From an uncultured Steroidobacter sp. (GTDB lineage: Bacteria > Pseudomonadota > Gammaproteobacteria > Steroidobacterales > Steroidobacteraceae): 10,904 bases of DNA. A program made the position numbers and the translations under genes. The notes under the pieces are model-generated. The model was not told the origin of the DNA. It made no database searches and saw nothing but the letters and a program-made list of their open reading frames with translations. How positions within the stretch are numbered: position 1 is the first letter of the stretch; each line of letters starts with the position of its first letter. The DNA lies in the NCBI GenBank assembly GCA_946478975.1, contig CAMLEO010000247.1:1-10904 (forward strand), read 5' to 3'. Below, one piece after another: positions 1 to 7,168 of this stretch.

Positions 1-2
1 AT

Positions 3-830
3 ATCTTCCGCATGGGCATGCCGTGGGGCGTCGAGTCGCTCAGTGTGAGCGAGCGCTTTGCCAAGGCGCTCGATGCCGGTGTCGATCAGTTCGGCGGGGT
101 GATGAACGTCGAGATCATCATCGACCTGGTGAAGCGCGGCGCGGTTCCGGAGCAGCGGCTGGACACCTCAGTGCGACGCATCCTGTTGCCGCGGTTCGAG
201 CAGGGGCTATTCGAAAACCCGTACTGCGACGCTGAGTCCGCGAGCAAAGTCGTAGGCAACAGCTATTTCCGCGCCGAGGCGCTGGATGCGCAGCGACGCT
301 CGCACGTGCTGCTCGAAAACAAGAAACACGTGCTGCCGCTGGCTCGCTCGGCGCGCAAAGTCTATCTGGTCGGCATTTCGCCGCAGGTGGCCGAGCGGTA
401 TGGATTCGAGGTTGTGACTAAACCGCAGGATGCGCAGATCGCGATCGTTCGCATGTCATCGCCGTATGAAACCCATCCCGCTTATTTCTTCGGCAGCCGT
501 CATCACGAAGGCGACTTGTCGTTCTCCGACAGGCAGGAAGATTACCGGGCGTTGCTGTCGATCCCCAGAAACGTGCCCATCGTTGCATCCGTGTATCTGG
601 ATCGCCCGGCGATCTTGAGCAACGTCAAAGATCGCGTGGCTGCGCTGCTCGGAAACTTTGGCGCTTCGGATGAAGCGCTGTTCGATGTTCTGACCGGCAA
701 GGCTCAGCCGGAAGGTCGGCTGCCGTTCGAGTTGCCATCGTCGATGGCGGCGGTTCTCGCGCAACATCCGGGCGCGGCGCACGACTCGAAGGCGCCGCTT
801 TATCCGATCGGCTACGGGCTGCGTTACTGA
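3..830 (+). CDS. Glycoside hydrolase family 3 protein, C-terminal part (5' end outside window)
   Basis: The reading frame is open from the first complete codon at 3, so the first Met (12) is probably internal and the gene starts upstream. The fragment reads as the end of the GH3 catalytic barrel (a WGVESLSVSERFAKALDAG-like stretch, then GVDQFGG and VRRIL..RFEQGLFENPY) followed by the GH3 alpha/beta sandwich domain (SHVLLENKKHVLPL at its start; FGASDEALFDVLTG and EGRLPFELPSSM near its end). It closes with PLYPIGYGLRY, the usual end of GH3 enzymes that lack a fibronectin-III domain. GH3 enzymes of this kind hydrolyse beta-glucosides or related glycosides, often in the periplasm or on the surface. 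The nucleophile Asp normally lies just upstream of the first residues seen, so activity cannot be judged here. The stop overlaps the stop of the convergent fecR-like gene by 7 bases, leaving no room for a separate terminator. Exact substrate is unknown. Confidence 0.9.
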   Translation: MFRMGMPWGVESLSVSERFAKALDAGVDQFGGVMNVEIIIDLVKRGAVPEQRLDTSVRRILLPRFEQGLFENPYCDAESASKVVGNSYFRAEALDAQRRSHVLLENKKHVLPLARSARKVYLVGISPQVAERYGFEVVTKPQDAQIAIVRMSSPYETHPAYFFGSRHHEGDLSFSDRQEDYRALLSIPRNVPIVASVYLDRPAILSNVKDRVAALLGNFGASDEALFDVLTGKAQPEGRLPFELPSSMAAVLAQHPGAAHDSKAPLYPIGYGLRY

Positions 831-1801
831 TGCAGCTCGCGTCGCTCGTGTAACTCGATTTCATCGCCACGGCGTTCGGCATCGATCTCGAACGCCGTGC
901 TCAATGCGCGCAACAGTGCGTCCGTCTCGCCGATGCGGAACACACCAGAGACGCGCACGGCACCGAGCGAGTCATCGCCGAGGACGATCGGCGTGCCGCC
1001 ATAGCGATTGAACTCGTGCAGCGCCCGCTGCAGATCGACGTTGTCGAACGCCACTCGACCGGAGCGCCACGCGTTGATGCGCGCTGTGTCGGCGTGCTGA
1101 ATCTGGGAGACGCCCGAGTTGTTATAACTGACTTCTTCACCTTTGGTAACGACAGCCGATTGCGTTCCGCCGATCACCTGCACCTTGCCCGAGAGCACGG
1201 AGACGGTCACGTCATTGGCCAAGGCCATCACGTTGAACTCGGTGCCGAGCGCTCGCGCCATGCCGTTGGCGGCATGAACTTCGAACGGACGGTTGACATT
1301 GTGAGTCACCGAAAACGTCGCTTCGCCATATTCGAGCTGGATGGTTCGTACGTTGCGTTCGAACGCGACCCGCACGCGTGTGGCGGTGTTCAGCGTCATG
1401 CGCGATTGATCGGGCAACACAACCGTGCGCTGCTCGCCGACAGCCGTCATGTACACGGCGGTGCTGCCAGGCGACTGCCACTGAACGCCAACATAAACTG
1501 CTGCAATCAGCACTGCCGCTATGGCGGACCAGGTGAGAACGAGTGTGGTCGCACGCCGTGGCTTGACCGTGGCCCGCTGCGCATCGGCGAGCATCTGCTC
1601 GATTTCTTCATCTCGCGCCAGCTCGCCGGCGAGTGCCCACGTCAGCTCGTGACGTTCATAATCCACTTCATTGGTGGCATCGGACGCCAGCCAGCGCCGG
1701 AACCTGGCATCCAGCCGTGGCGTCACCGGCCCGGACCGCAAGCGGACGAACCACTGGGCGGCATTCTTGCGCAACCAACCGAATGGCCAGCAGGTGCTCA
1801 T
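824..1801 (-). CDS. FecR-like anti-sigma factor / transmembrane regulator
   Basis: A 325-residue protein with the standard FecR layout. Residues about 13-60 form the cytoplasmic N-terminal DUF4880-type region (QWFVRLRSG, then RFRRWLASD..NEVDYER). One hydrophobic helix lies at about 85-107. A periplasmic FecR domain follows at about 118-205 (AVGEQRTVVLPDQSRMTLNTATRV, RPFEVHAANG, ALGTEFNV, LSGKVQV). The C-terminal part, about 247-310, is DUF4974/STN-like (VAFDNVDLQRALHEFNRY, VSGVFRIG). In this family the N-terminal part binds the ECF sigma factor and the C-terminal part receives the signal from the STN domain of a TonB-dependent receptor. The ATG overlaps the sigma gene stop (ATGA at 1798-1801), which implies translational coupling and a fixed ratio of the two proteins. 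The 3' end overlaps the GH3 gene tail to tail. Whether it acts as pure anti-sigma or also as a required activator, as FecR itself does, cannot be told from sequence. Confidence 0.95.
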   Translation of the reverse strand: MSTCWPFGWLRKNAAQWFVRLRSGPVTPRLDARFRRWLASDATNEVDYERHELTWALAGELARDEEIEQMLADAQRATVKPRRATTLVLTWSAIAAVLIAAVYVGVQWQSPGSTAVYMTAVGEQRTVVLPDQSRMTLNTATRVRVAFERNVRTIQLEYGEATFSVTHNVNRPFEVHAANGMARALGTEFNVMALANDVTVSVLSGKVQVIGGTQSAVVTKGEEVSYNNSGVSQIQHADTARINAWRSGRVAFDNVDLQRALHEFNRYGGTPIVLGDDSLGAVRVSGVFRIGETDALLRALSTAFEIDAERRGDEIELHERRELHQ

Positions 1802-2394
1802 GGACGTTCCCTCAATCGTGCAGCAAGGACCTGCATCGCTTCACTCATCTTGCGTTCGACCGTGCGAGTGCTGATTCCGAGCAGCTGCGCGATCTGTGGA
1901 TAGGTCTTGCCGCGGAACCGGCTCAATAAAAAAATCCGGCGTGTCGTCGTCGGCAGCTCTTTGATCCCTTCCTTGATGGAATCGATGGTCGTGTCCCACA
2001 CCAGGCTATGCTCGGGCCCGGCGCGTTCGTCCGCGATTTCCAGCTCGTCGACATTCATGGTCGCCGTGCGACGAGTCGCGCGGCGCCGATAGTGATCGCG
2101 CGCCAGGTTGGTCGCGATCTGAAACAAATAAGTGCGGCTCACCGCTTCGAGGTGCGCCACGTCCTCGTGCTGGAGCAGCCGCGTGTAGCTTTCCTGCACC
2201 AGCTCGGCGGCGTCGTCCGGCGAGGACACGAGCCCGGTCAGGTAACGAAACAACGACGAGCGATATTTCTGGAACAGCGCCGTGAAATAGGCCCGGCCGT
2301 GATCGACCATGCGATCCGGACCGAGGCCAGCGTCGTGCGACTGGTTTTCTTCGGAAGACTGGATCATGACGTTGCGGCGGCCGACTGGCCGCAC
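1798..2394 (-). CDS. ECF sigma factor, FecI-like
   Basis: An RNA polymerase sigma factor of the ECF/FecI type, 198 residues at the longest start. Sigma region 2 spans about 36-105 (YFTALFQKYRSSLFRYL, DDAAELVQESYTRLL, TYLFQIATNLARDHYRRR). Region 4 spans about 138-195 (IKELPTTTRRIFLLSRF, then the helix-turn-helix YPQIAQLLGISTRTVERKM). Regions 1 and 3 are absent, as expected for ECF factors. It is probably held by the FecR-like protein encoded directly downstream (ATGA overlap) and directs transcription of the divergent receptor operon. The start is uncertain. The longest frame begins with GTG at 2392-2394; an ATG at 2365-2367 (residue 10) and another at 2308-2310 (residue 29, still before region 2) are alternatives. 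The purine-rich AGGGGGA directly abuts the GTG, too close to serve it well as a Shine-Dalgarno, and neither ATG has a clear one. Confidence 0.95.
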   Translation of the reverse strand: MRPVGRRNVMIQSSEENQSHDAGLGPDRMVDHGRAYFTALFQKYRSSLFRYLTGLVSSPDDAAELVQESYTRLLQHEDVAHLEAVSRTYLFQIATNLARDHYRRRATRRTATMNVDELEIADERAGPEHSLVWDTTIDSIKEGIKELPTTTRRIFLLSRFRGKTYPQIAQLLGISTRTVERKMSEAMQVLAARLRERP

Positions 2395-2405
2395 TCCCCC
2401 TGGGC

Positions 2406-2411
2406 ACTATA
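2406..2411 (-). promoter_or_regulatory. Possible -10 element (TATAGT) for the sigma/anti-sigma pair
   Basis: On the minus strand 2411-2406 reads TATAGT, one mismatch from TATAAT. A transcript starting about 7 bases further on would begin near 2399, leaving only a few bases before the GTG at 2394 but about 30 before the ATG at 2367; if real, it favours the shorter sigma factor. No good -35 sits at 16-18 bp: TTGTCG at 2438-2433 is about 21 bp away. Weak call. Confidence 0.25.
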
Positions 2412-2430
2412 GACGCAGCTCAGAGCCGGA

Positions 2431-2466
2431 CCCGACAAAATTTTTCGTCGGGCGCTTTTTGTCGGG
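2431..2466. repeat. Clustered inverted and direct GTCGGG repeats with A/T tracts
   Basis: The left arm CCCGACAAAA (2431-2440) is the exact reverse complement of TTTTGTCGGG (2457-2466), giving a 10-bp inverted repeat with a 16-nt loop. Inside the loop is a further copy, GTCGGG (2447-2452), preceded by TTTTTC, which can pair alternatively with the CCCGAC at 2431-2436. The two right-hand copies form a direct repeat (TTTTTCGTCGGG at 2441-2452, TTTTTGTCGGG at 2456-2466). The A/T tracts stand out from the GC-rich surroundings. Possible roles are a sigma or regulator binding site, or a mutually exclusive pair of RNA hairpins in the leader. Terminator function is less likely because no plus-strand gene ends here. 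Confidence 0.7.
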
Positions 2467-2559
2467 ATCGGACCTGCCGCGCGTCTTAGGGAGTACTTCG
2501 AACCAAGGACGATACGGGCGCGCTCAAGGAAGACGCAGCAAGCATCCTATTCGACCGTC

Positions 2560-2565
2560 AGGGGG
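2560..2565 (+). promoter_or_regulatory. Shine-Dalgarno for the TonB-dependent receptor
   Basis: AGGGGG lies five bases before the ATG at 2571. It is the clearest ribosome binding site in the window and supports this start, which also gives a well-formed signal peptide. Confidence 0.75.
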
Positions 2566-2570
2566 AAAAC

Positions 2571-5279
2571 ATGCCACACCGGCAATCGGTTACGTTGCGG
2601 AACAGGATTCGACGCGTATTGGGGGGAGGATTGTTGGGGGCCATGATCGCGGCCTCGGCGCACGCTGGCGACGTGAACAGCAAGGTCCCGATCGATATTC
2701 CGCAACAGAACCTGGGCAGCGCCCTGGCGACGCTCGCCTCGCAGGCCGACCTGCAGATTCTGTTCGCTCCGGAACTGGTCGAAAGCCTGCGCAGTACCAA
2801 GCTCTCCGGCAGCTACTCCGGCATCGAAGCCTTACAACAGCTGCTCGCCGGTTCGAACCTCGAATATGTCGTGAGCGGCACGGATACCGTCGTCATTCGC
2901 ACGCGCAATGCGGCCGTTCAGCCCACCAGTCACGCTGTAGAAGCGTCGGCGAGCACAGGCGAAGCGGCTGCCGCGGCTGATTCGGAACGAGATGCTGGCT
3001 TGGAAGAAGTCGTCGTCACTGCGCAGAAGCGCGTCGAACGCCTGCAAGACGTGCCGGTGGCCGTCACCGCGATTTCCGGCGAGGCGCTCAGCGCCGCCAA
3101 TGTGAATCAAACGACGGACCTGGTGAATCTCACTCCGTCGCTGACCTTTGCCCAGGGCGCCACGCCCAACAACACCAACCTGCGCGTGCGTGGCATCGGC
3201 ACGGCGTTGTTCGGTCAAGGCACCGAGCCGTCGGTGTCGGTCGTCGTCGATGGCATCGTGCTGGCCCGATCCGCTCAGGGTTTCTCCGATCTCTCCGACA
3301 TCGAGCGCATCGAAGTGCTGCGCGGGCCGCAAGGCACGTTGTTCGGCAAGAACTCGGTGGCCGGCCTGATCAACGTCGTGACCAAGCGGCCCTCGGATGC
3401 CTTCGAGGCCAACGCCGATGTCACTGTGGCCGAGGAAGAGGAATATCGCGTTCGCGGCAGCGTGTCCGGCCCCCTCAACGACTCGATGGGCTATCGCCTC
3501 ACCGGTTATTACAACGATGTCGGTGGGCACATTCGCAACGTGACGCTCAATCGCGATGTCAACGGCAGCGAGAGCTGGGGTGCACGCGCCAAGTATGAAT
3601 GGGACGCGACCGACAAGCTGAATCTGCTGTTCATGGCCGACTATCGCAAGGCCGAGACGGAGTGCTGCTCCAGCCAGTACCTGGCCGTCGTGGACAATCC
3701 GCTGCTGACGCGAGTGCTGCTGCCGGTGGTTGCCAGCTTCAACAATCGCAAGGAAACGGAAAACGAGCTGACGTACTTCAACACCGACCAGAAAACCTTC
3801 TCGGTGGAAGGCAATCTCGATCTGGGTGCCGTGACTGTCACGTCGCTCACCGCGTACCAGGATTTCTCGGTGATCAACAATCAGCCCATCGACCGGCTGA
3901 ACACGCCGACGCCGCTGTGGTTTCCGAACACCAACGGTTACTTCGACATCAACGGCGGCACCATCGATCTGAATCAGTTCTCACAAGAGCTTCGCGTCAC
4001 CTCGCCGGGCAGCGAACGATTCAACTATGTCGCGGGCCTGTATTACCTCGACATGAGCCTGGATCGCACCTTCCAGCGCCGCAGCGGCAACTGCGCTCCG
4101 GGCGGCAATCCGCCAGTGCAGGGACAGCCTTGCGTCGTGCCTCAGTATCGCTCGCAAGCGGGTTTCCATTCCGAGACCGGCACCAGGAACGCGGCGCTGT
4201 TCGGCCAGATCGATTATGAGCTGGTGGGCAATCTCTCCGGCTTGCTCGGCGCGCGCTACCAGTGGGAAGAGATTTCTTATTCAGGCACGCGCACCGACAC
4301 GCGCCTGGTGCCGGGCGATCTGCCGTTGGTGGGCTTCGGGCCGTCCTCCGGCAGCGGCAAGAGCGACGACACGGTGCTGACGGGCAAAGCGGGTCTGCAA
4401 TACAAATTCAGCGACGAAGCGCAGACCTATCTCACCTGGTCCACCGGTTACAAAGGTCGCGGCTACGAAACCGAGTTCTCGGGCACGTTCGAGAACCAGG
4501 TGCCGGTCAATCCGGAAACCGCCAAGGCCTGGGAGCTGGGCATGAAGGCGCAGCTGTTCGACCGCACGTTGATCCTCAACACGGCGCTGTTCTACGCCAA
4601 GTACGACGATCTGCAGGTGCAGGCGAATCGCGGCGATCCCGACACCGGCCTGGTGCGCTTCGTGACCACCAACGCGGGCGACTCGACCACGCAAGGTGTG
4701 GAGCTGGAATTCACCTGGCTGCCGATCACCGGCTTTACGCTCGGCGGCGGTGTGACTTATCTCGATACCGGTGTGGACGTGGACGGTTTGAACTGCGCGT
4801 TGTCGGATCGCGCGACTGCGCCCGTCATCACGACCAATGCGCCCTACAACACTTGTTATCTGCCCACGCCCGGCGGCACGCCCATCCAGAATGTGAAGGA
4901 TGGCGATCTGCCGAACGCACCCGAGTGGCGCGGCTCGTTGACGGCACGTTATGAGTTCCCGATCGGCAACGGCGGCTGGGAGAGCTTCGTGCAGCTCACC
5001 GGCACCTCGCAGTCGAAATTCAATTTCGTGATCGAGCAGGATCCGCTGCTGGAACATCCGGGCTACACGCTGGTGGATGCGTCGCTCGGCTTGCGAGCGC
5101 CGAACAATCGCTACCGGATCACGTTCTTCGCCAAGAACATCTTCGACGAGCACTACGTCACATTGATGGCGCGCGCGTCGACGTTGACCACGGCGACGTA
5201 CAGTCCGAACAGCATCACCGGTAACGTGCCGAAGGACGCGAATCGCTACTTCGGCGCCACCATCGGCGTGTCGTTCTGA
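2571..5279 (+). CDS. TonB-dependent outer-membrane receptor with N-terminal STN signalling domain
   Basis: A 902-residue FecA-type transducer. A basic, hydrophobic signal peptide ends near residue 32 (ASAHA/GD). The STN domain spans about 35-111 (IDIPQQNLGSALATLASQAD, LSGSYSGIEALQQLLAGSNL, VVIRTR). A low-complexity Ala/Glu linker leads to the TonB box EEVVVTA (145-151). The plug follows at about 155-270 (VPVAVTAISGEAL, LRVRGIG, VVVDG, IERIEVLRGPQGTLFGKNS), then the 22-strand barrel, which ends in Phe as outer-membrane barrels do. Paired cysteines at 365/366, 508/521 and 742/762 fall in likely surface loops. The protein imports its ligand using TonB energy and, through STN, signals to the FecR-like protein encoded divergently. 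It is first in the operon, 2 nt before the sulfatase. The ligand is not readable from sequence; neighbours suggest a sulfated glycan, glycoside or sulfate ester, but an iron chelate cannot be excluded. Confidence 0.96.
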   Translation: MPHRQSVTLRNRIRRVLGGGLLGAMIAASAHAGDVNSKVPIDIPQQNLGSALATLASQADLQILFAPELVESLRSTKLSGSYSGIEALQQLLAGSNLEYVVSGTDTVVIRTRNAAVQPTSHAVEASASTGEAAAAADSERDAGLEEVVVTAQKRVERLQDVPVAVTAISGEALSAANVNQTTDLVNLTPSLTFAQGATPNNTNLRVRGIGTALFGQGTEPSVSVVVDGIVLARSAQGFSDLSDIERIEVLRGPQGTLFGKNSVAGLINVVTKRPSDAFEANADVTVAEEEEYRVRGSVSGPLNDSMGYRLTGYYNDVGGHIRNVTLNRDVNGSESWGARAKYEWDATDKLNLLFMADYRKAETECCSSQYLAVVDNPLLTRVLLPVVASFNNRKETENELTYFNTDQKTFSVEGNLDLGAVTVTSLTAYQDFSVINNQPIDRLNTPTPLWFPNTNGYFDINGGTIDLNQFSQELRVTSPGSERFNYVAGLYYLDMSLDRTFQRRSGNCAPGGNPPVQGQPCVVPQYRSQAGFHSETGTRNAALFGQIDYELVGNLSGLLGARYQWEEISYSGTRTDTRLVPGDLPLVGFGPSSGSGKSDDTVLTGKAGLQYKFSDEAQTYLTWSTGYKGRGYETEFSGTFENQVPVNPETAKAWELGMKAQLFDRTLILNTALFYAKYDDLQVQANRGDPDTGLVRFVTTNAGDSTTQGVELEFTWLPITGFTLGGGVTYLDTGVDVDGLNCALSDRATAPVITTNAPYNTCYLPTPGGTPIQNVKDGDLPNAPEWRGSLTARYEFPIGNGGWESFVQLTGTSQSKFNFVIEQDPLLEHPGYTLVDASLGLRAPNNRYRITFFAKNIFDEHYVTLMARASTLTTATYSPNSITGNVPKDANRYFGATIGVSF

Positions 5280-5281
5280 TC

Positions 5282-7168
5282 GTGAGCGAACGGCTTTCCA
5301 GGCGGACCTTCCTCGCAGGAAGCGCGACGGCGGCGGCCATCGCCGCCTTCGACCGAGGCCTCGCGGCCGACAATCGAGCGCGCTCGCGTCCGAACATTCT
5401 GTGGCTGGTGAGCGAGGACAACATCCCGCTCATCGGCGCATACGGCGATCGTCTCGCGCATACGCCGGCGATCGATGGGATTGCGAAGCAGGGCGTGCTG
5501 TATGCAAACGCATTCAGCAACGCTCCGGTGTGTGCGCCCACTCGCTTCGGGATCATTACAGGAATGTATGCGGAGAGCTGCGGGCCGGCGCATCACATGC
5601 GCGCGGAAGGCCGTGTTCCGGCCTTCCTGCAGGGCTATCCCAAGTACCTGCGGGACGCGGGTTATTACTGCACCAACAATTCCAAGACCGATTACAACGC
5701 CACGCTCGACATGGCGATGTGGAACGATTCGAGCCCAACCGCTCATTGGCGCAACCGACCCAAGGATGCGCCCTTCTTTGCGGTGTTCAATTTCATGACC
5801 ACGCACGAATCCCGGCTGTTCAAAGAAACACCGGGCAGGGTGCAGCCGAAGGATGTGCGTGTGCCGCCGTACCTGCCGGACACGCCCGAGGTGCGGCAGG
5901 ACATCGCAAGTTATTACAACTTGATGGAGCAGATGGATGGCGAAGTCGCCGCGCATCTCGCGGCCTTGGAAGCGGCGGGGCTCGCCGAGGACACGATTGT
6001 TTTCTATTACTCCGATAACGGCGGCGTGATTCCGCGCTCTAAACGTTATTGCTACGACTCGGGGCTGCACGTGGCGCTCATGGCGAAGTTTCCGCCGAAG
6101 TGGGCGCACCTGGCGCCGGCGGCCGCAGGCTCGACGATTTCTTCTCCAGTGAGTTTGGTGGATCTGCCGCCGACGGTGCTCACGCTCGCCGGCGTCGATC
6201 CGCCTGCTCACATGCAAGGCGTTTCGCTCGTGCGCGCCAAGGTGAAACGTTCACCGTACGCGTTCGGCATGCGCAATCGCATGGACGAGCGCTACGACAT
6301 GGCTCGAACGGTGCGCGACGAACGCTATCGATACATTCGCAACTACGCGCCGCATCGGCCGTATGGCCAGCACCAGGCGTTCGAGTGGCAGATGGAGTCG
6401 TATCGCTCCTGGGAGACGCAGCATCTCGCCGGCCGGTTGAACGCCATTCAGGAGCGGTTCTTCCAGGAGAAACCCGCCGAGGAATTCTATGATCTGGCCG
6501 CCGATCGGGATGAGATCAACAATTTGATCGACGCTCCCGAGCATCGCGAGCGCATTGCCACCCTGCGGGCTGCGCTCGATGCTCACATGCTGGAGGTCAA
6601 CGATAACGGCTTCATTCCCGAGTCATCGCCGATCGAAGGCTACGACGCAAGCCGTGCGCCAGGCGCGTATCCGCTGCAACGAGTGATGCAGGTGGCGGAC
6701 GCCGCGATTCGGCGTGATCCACAAAAGGCATCGCATTTTGCCGAGTTGCTCGGAGATGCGAACGAGGTCATCCGCTACTGGGCAGCGCAGGGACTGTTAA
6801 TACTGAAGGCTGGGGCGGAGCCTGCCAGGGCTGCGCTCGAAGCATGCTTGCAAAAAGACAGCTCGCCGCAGGTCCGCATCGTCGCCGCCGAGGCGCTCGC
6901 GTGGCTCGGTGCGCCGGCCCCTTCGGTTCAATACCTGGGCGAGGTGTTGAATACGCACGCCGATGCGCGCGTACGTCTGCAGGCATTGAATGCGTTGACG
7001 TTCATTGGCGCGCCTTCGCGTGCCGTTCTGCCCATCATCGAACGTGCGATCGAATCGGATGGCGACGAGTACAATCGCAGCGCTTCTCGATATCTGAGCT
7101 TGGTTCTACGGGGCACGTATACGCCGTCGTCGCAGGTGTATCACGGCAGGGCGGCGAGGCAGTCATGA
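5282..7168 (+). CDS. Tat-exported type I sulfatase with C-terminal HEAT-like repeats
   Basis: A 628-residue protein starting at GTG, the only reasonable start ahead of the twin-arginine motif SRRTFLAG (residues 6-13); the hydrophobic stretch ends near LAA (29). The sulfatase fold starts at RPNILWLVSED (36-46). The signature PVCAPTRFGIITG (82-94) fits the type I sulfatase pattern, with Cys84 as the residue converted to formylglycine and Arg88 beside it. Other likely active-site residues are Glu45/Asp46, Lys135, His175, Asp245/Asn246 and Lys254. The usual K-x-H motif reads K-T-D (135-137). Residues about 485-592 form HEAT-like helical repeats (ANEVIRYWAAQGLLIL, SPQVRIVAAEALAWLG, DARVRLQALNALTFIG), probably for substrate or partner binding. 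It should hydrolyse sulfate esters or sulfamates in the periplasm; substrate unknown. The maturase (FGE or anSME) is not in the window. There is no Shine-Dalgarno, so translation probably depends on coupling to the receptor gene. Confidence 0.93.
   Translation: MSERLSRRTFLAGSATAAAIAAFDRGLAADNRARSRPNILWLVSEDNIPLIGAYGDRLAHTPAIDGIAKQGVLYANAFSNAPVCAPTRFGIITGMYAESCGPAHHMRAEGRVPAFLQGYPKYLRDAGYYCTNNSKTDYNATLDMAMWNDSSPTAHWRNRPKDAPFFAVFNFMTTHESRLFKETPGRVQPKDVRVPPYLPDTPEVRQDIASYYNLMEQMDGEVAAHLAALEAAGLAEDTIVFYYSDNGGVIPRSKRYCYDSGLHVALMAKFPPKWAHLAPAAAGSTISSPVSLVDLPPTVLTLAGVDPPAHMQGVSLVRAKVKRSPYAFGMRNRMDERYDMARTVRDERYRYIRNYAPHRPYGQHQAFEWQMESYRSWETQHLAGRLNAIQERFFQEKPAEEFYDLAADRDEINNLIDAPEHRERIATLRAALDAHMLEVNDNGFIPESSPIEGYDASRAPGAYPLQRVMQVADAAIRRDPQKASHFAELLGDANEVIRYWAAQGLLILKAGAEPARAALEACLQKDSSPQVRIVAAEALAWLGAPAPSVQYLGEVLNTHADARVRLQALNALTFIGAPSRAVLPIIERAIESDGDEYNRSASRYLSLVLRGTYTPSSQVYHGRAARQS

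Larger units (their letters stand above)
2395..2570. promoter_or_regulatory. Divergent intergenic control region between the sigma factor gene and the receptor operon
   Basis: This roughly 175-base stretch separates the divergent starts of the sigma/anti-sigma pair and the receptor operon, so the promoters for both must lie here or just inside the genes. It holds the repeated GTCGGG/A-T tract element at 2431-2466 and the receptor Shine-Dalgarno at its right end. No coding frame in it looks real. I could not fix a sigma-70 or ECF promoter for the receptor with confidence. The FecI-type target site is expected here by analogy with other cell-surface signalling loci; that is inference. Confidence 0.7.

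Noticed and set aside
1016..1903. A 295-codon plus-strand frame opposite the fecR-like gene
   Set aside because: Shadow of the FecR frame, which has all expected domains.
2431..2460. Rho-independent terminator (CCCGAC/GTCGGG hairpin followed by T tract)
   Set aside because: No plus-strand gene ends upstream of it; it lies between divergent starts, so a control element is more likely. An attenuator in the receptor leader remains possible.
2309..2980. Plus-strand 223-codon frame spanning the intergenic region and the receptor 5' end
   Set aside because: It overlaps the sigma gene and receptor out of frame and encodes an Arg-rich low-quality protein.
4281..5153. A 290-codon minus-strand frame opposite the receptor barrel
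   Set aside because: Shadow of the receptor gene; no domain and atypical composition.
5246..6217. A 323-codon minus-strand frame opposite the sulfatase
   Set aside because: Arg/His-rich shadow; the plus strand carries a complete sulfatase signature and Tat signal.
6844..7164. Upstream extension of the PPIase frame into the sulfatase gene
   Set aside because: The extra 107 residues are Arg-rich and the ATG at 7165 gives an N-terminal membrane anchor, an ATGA coupling and a Shine-Dalgarno.
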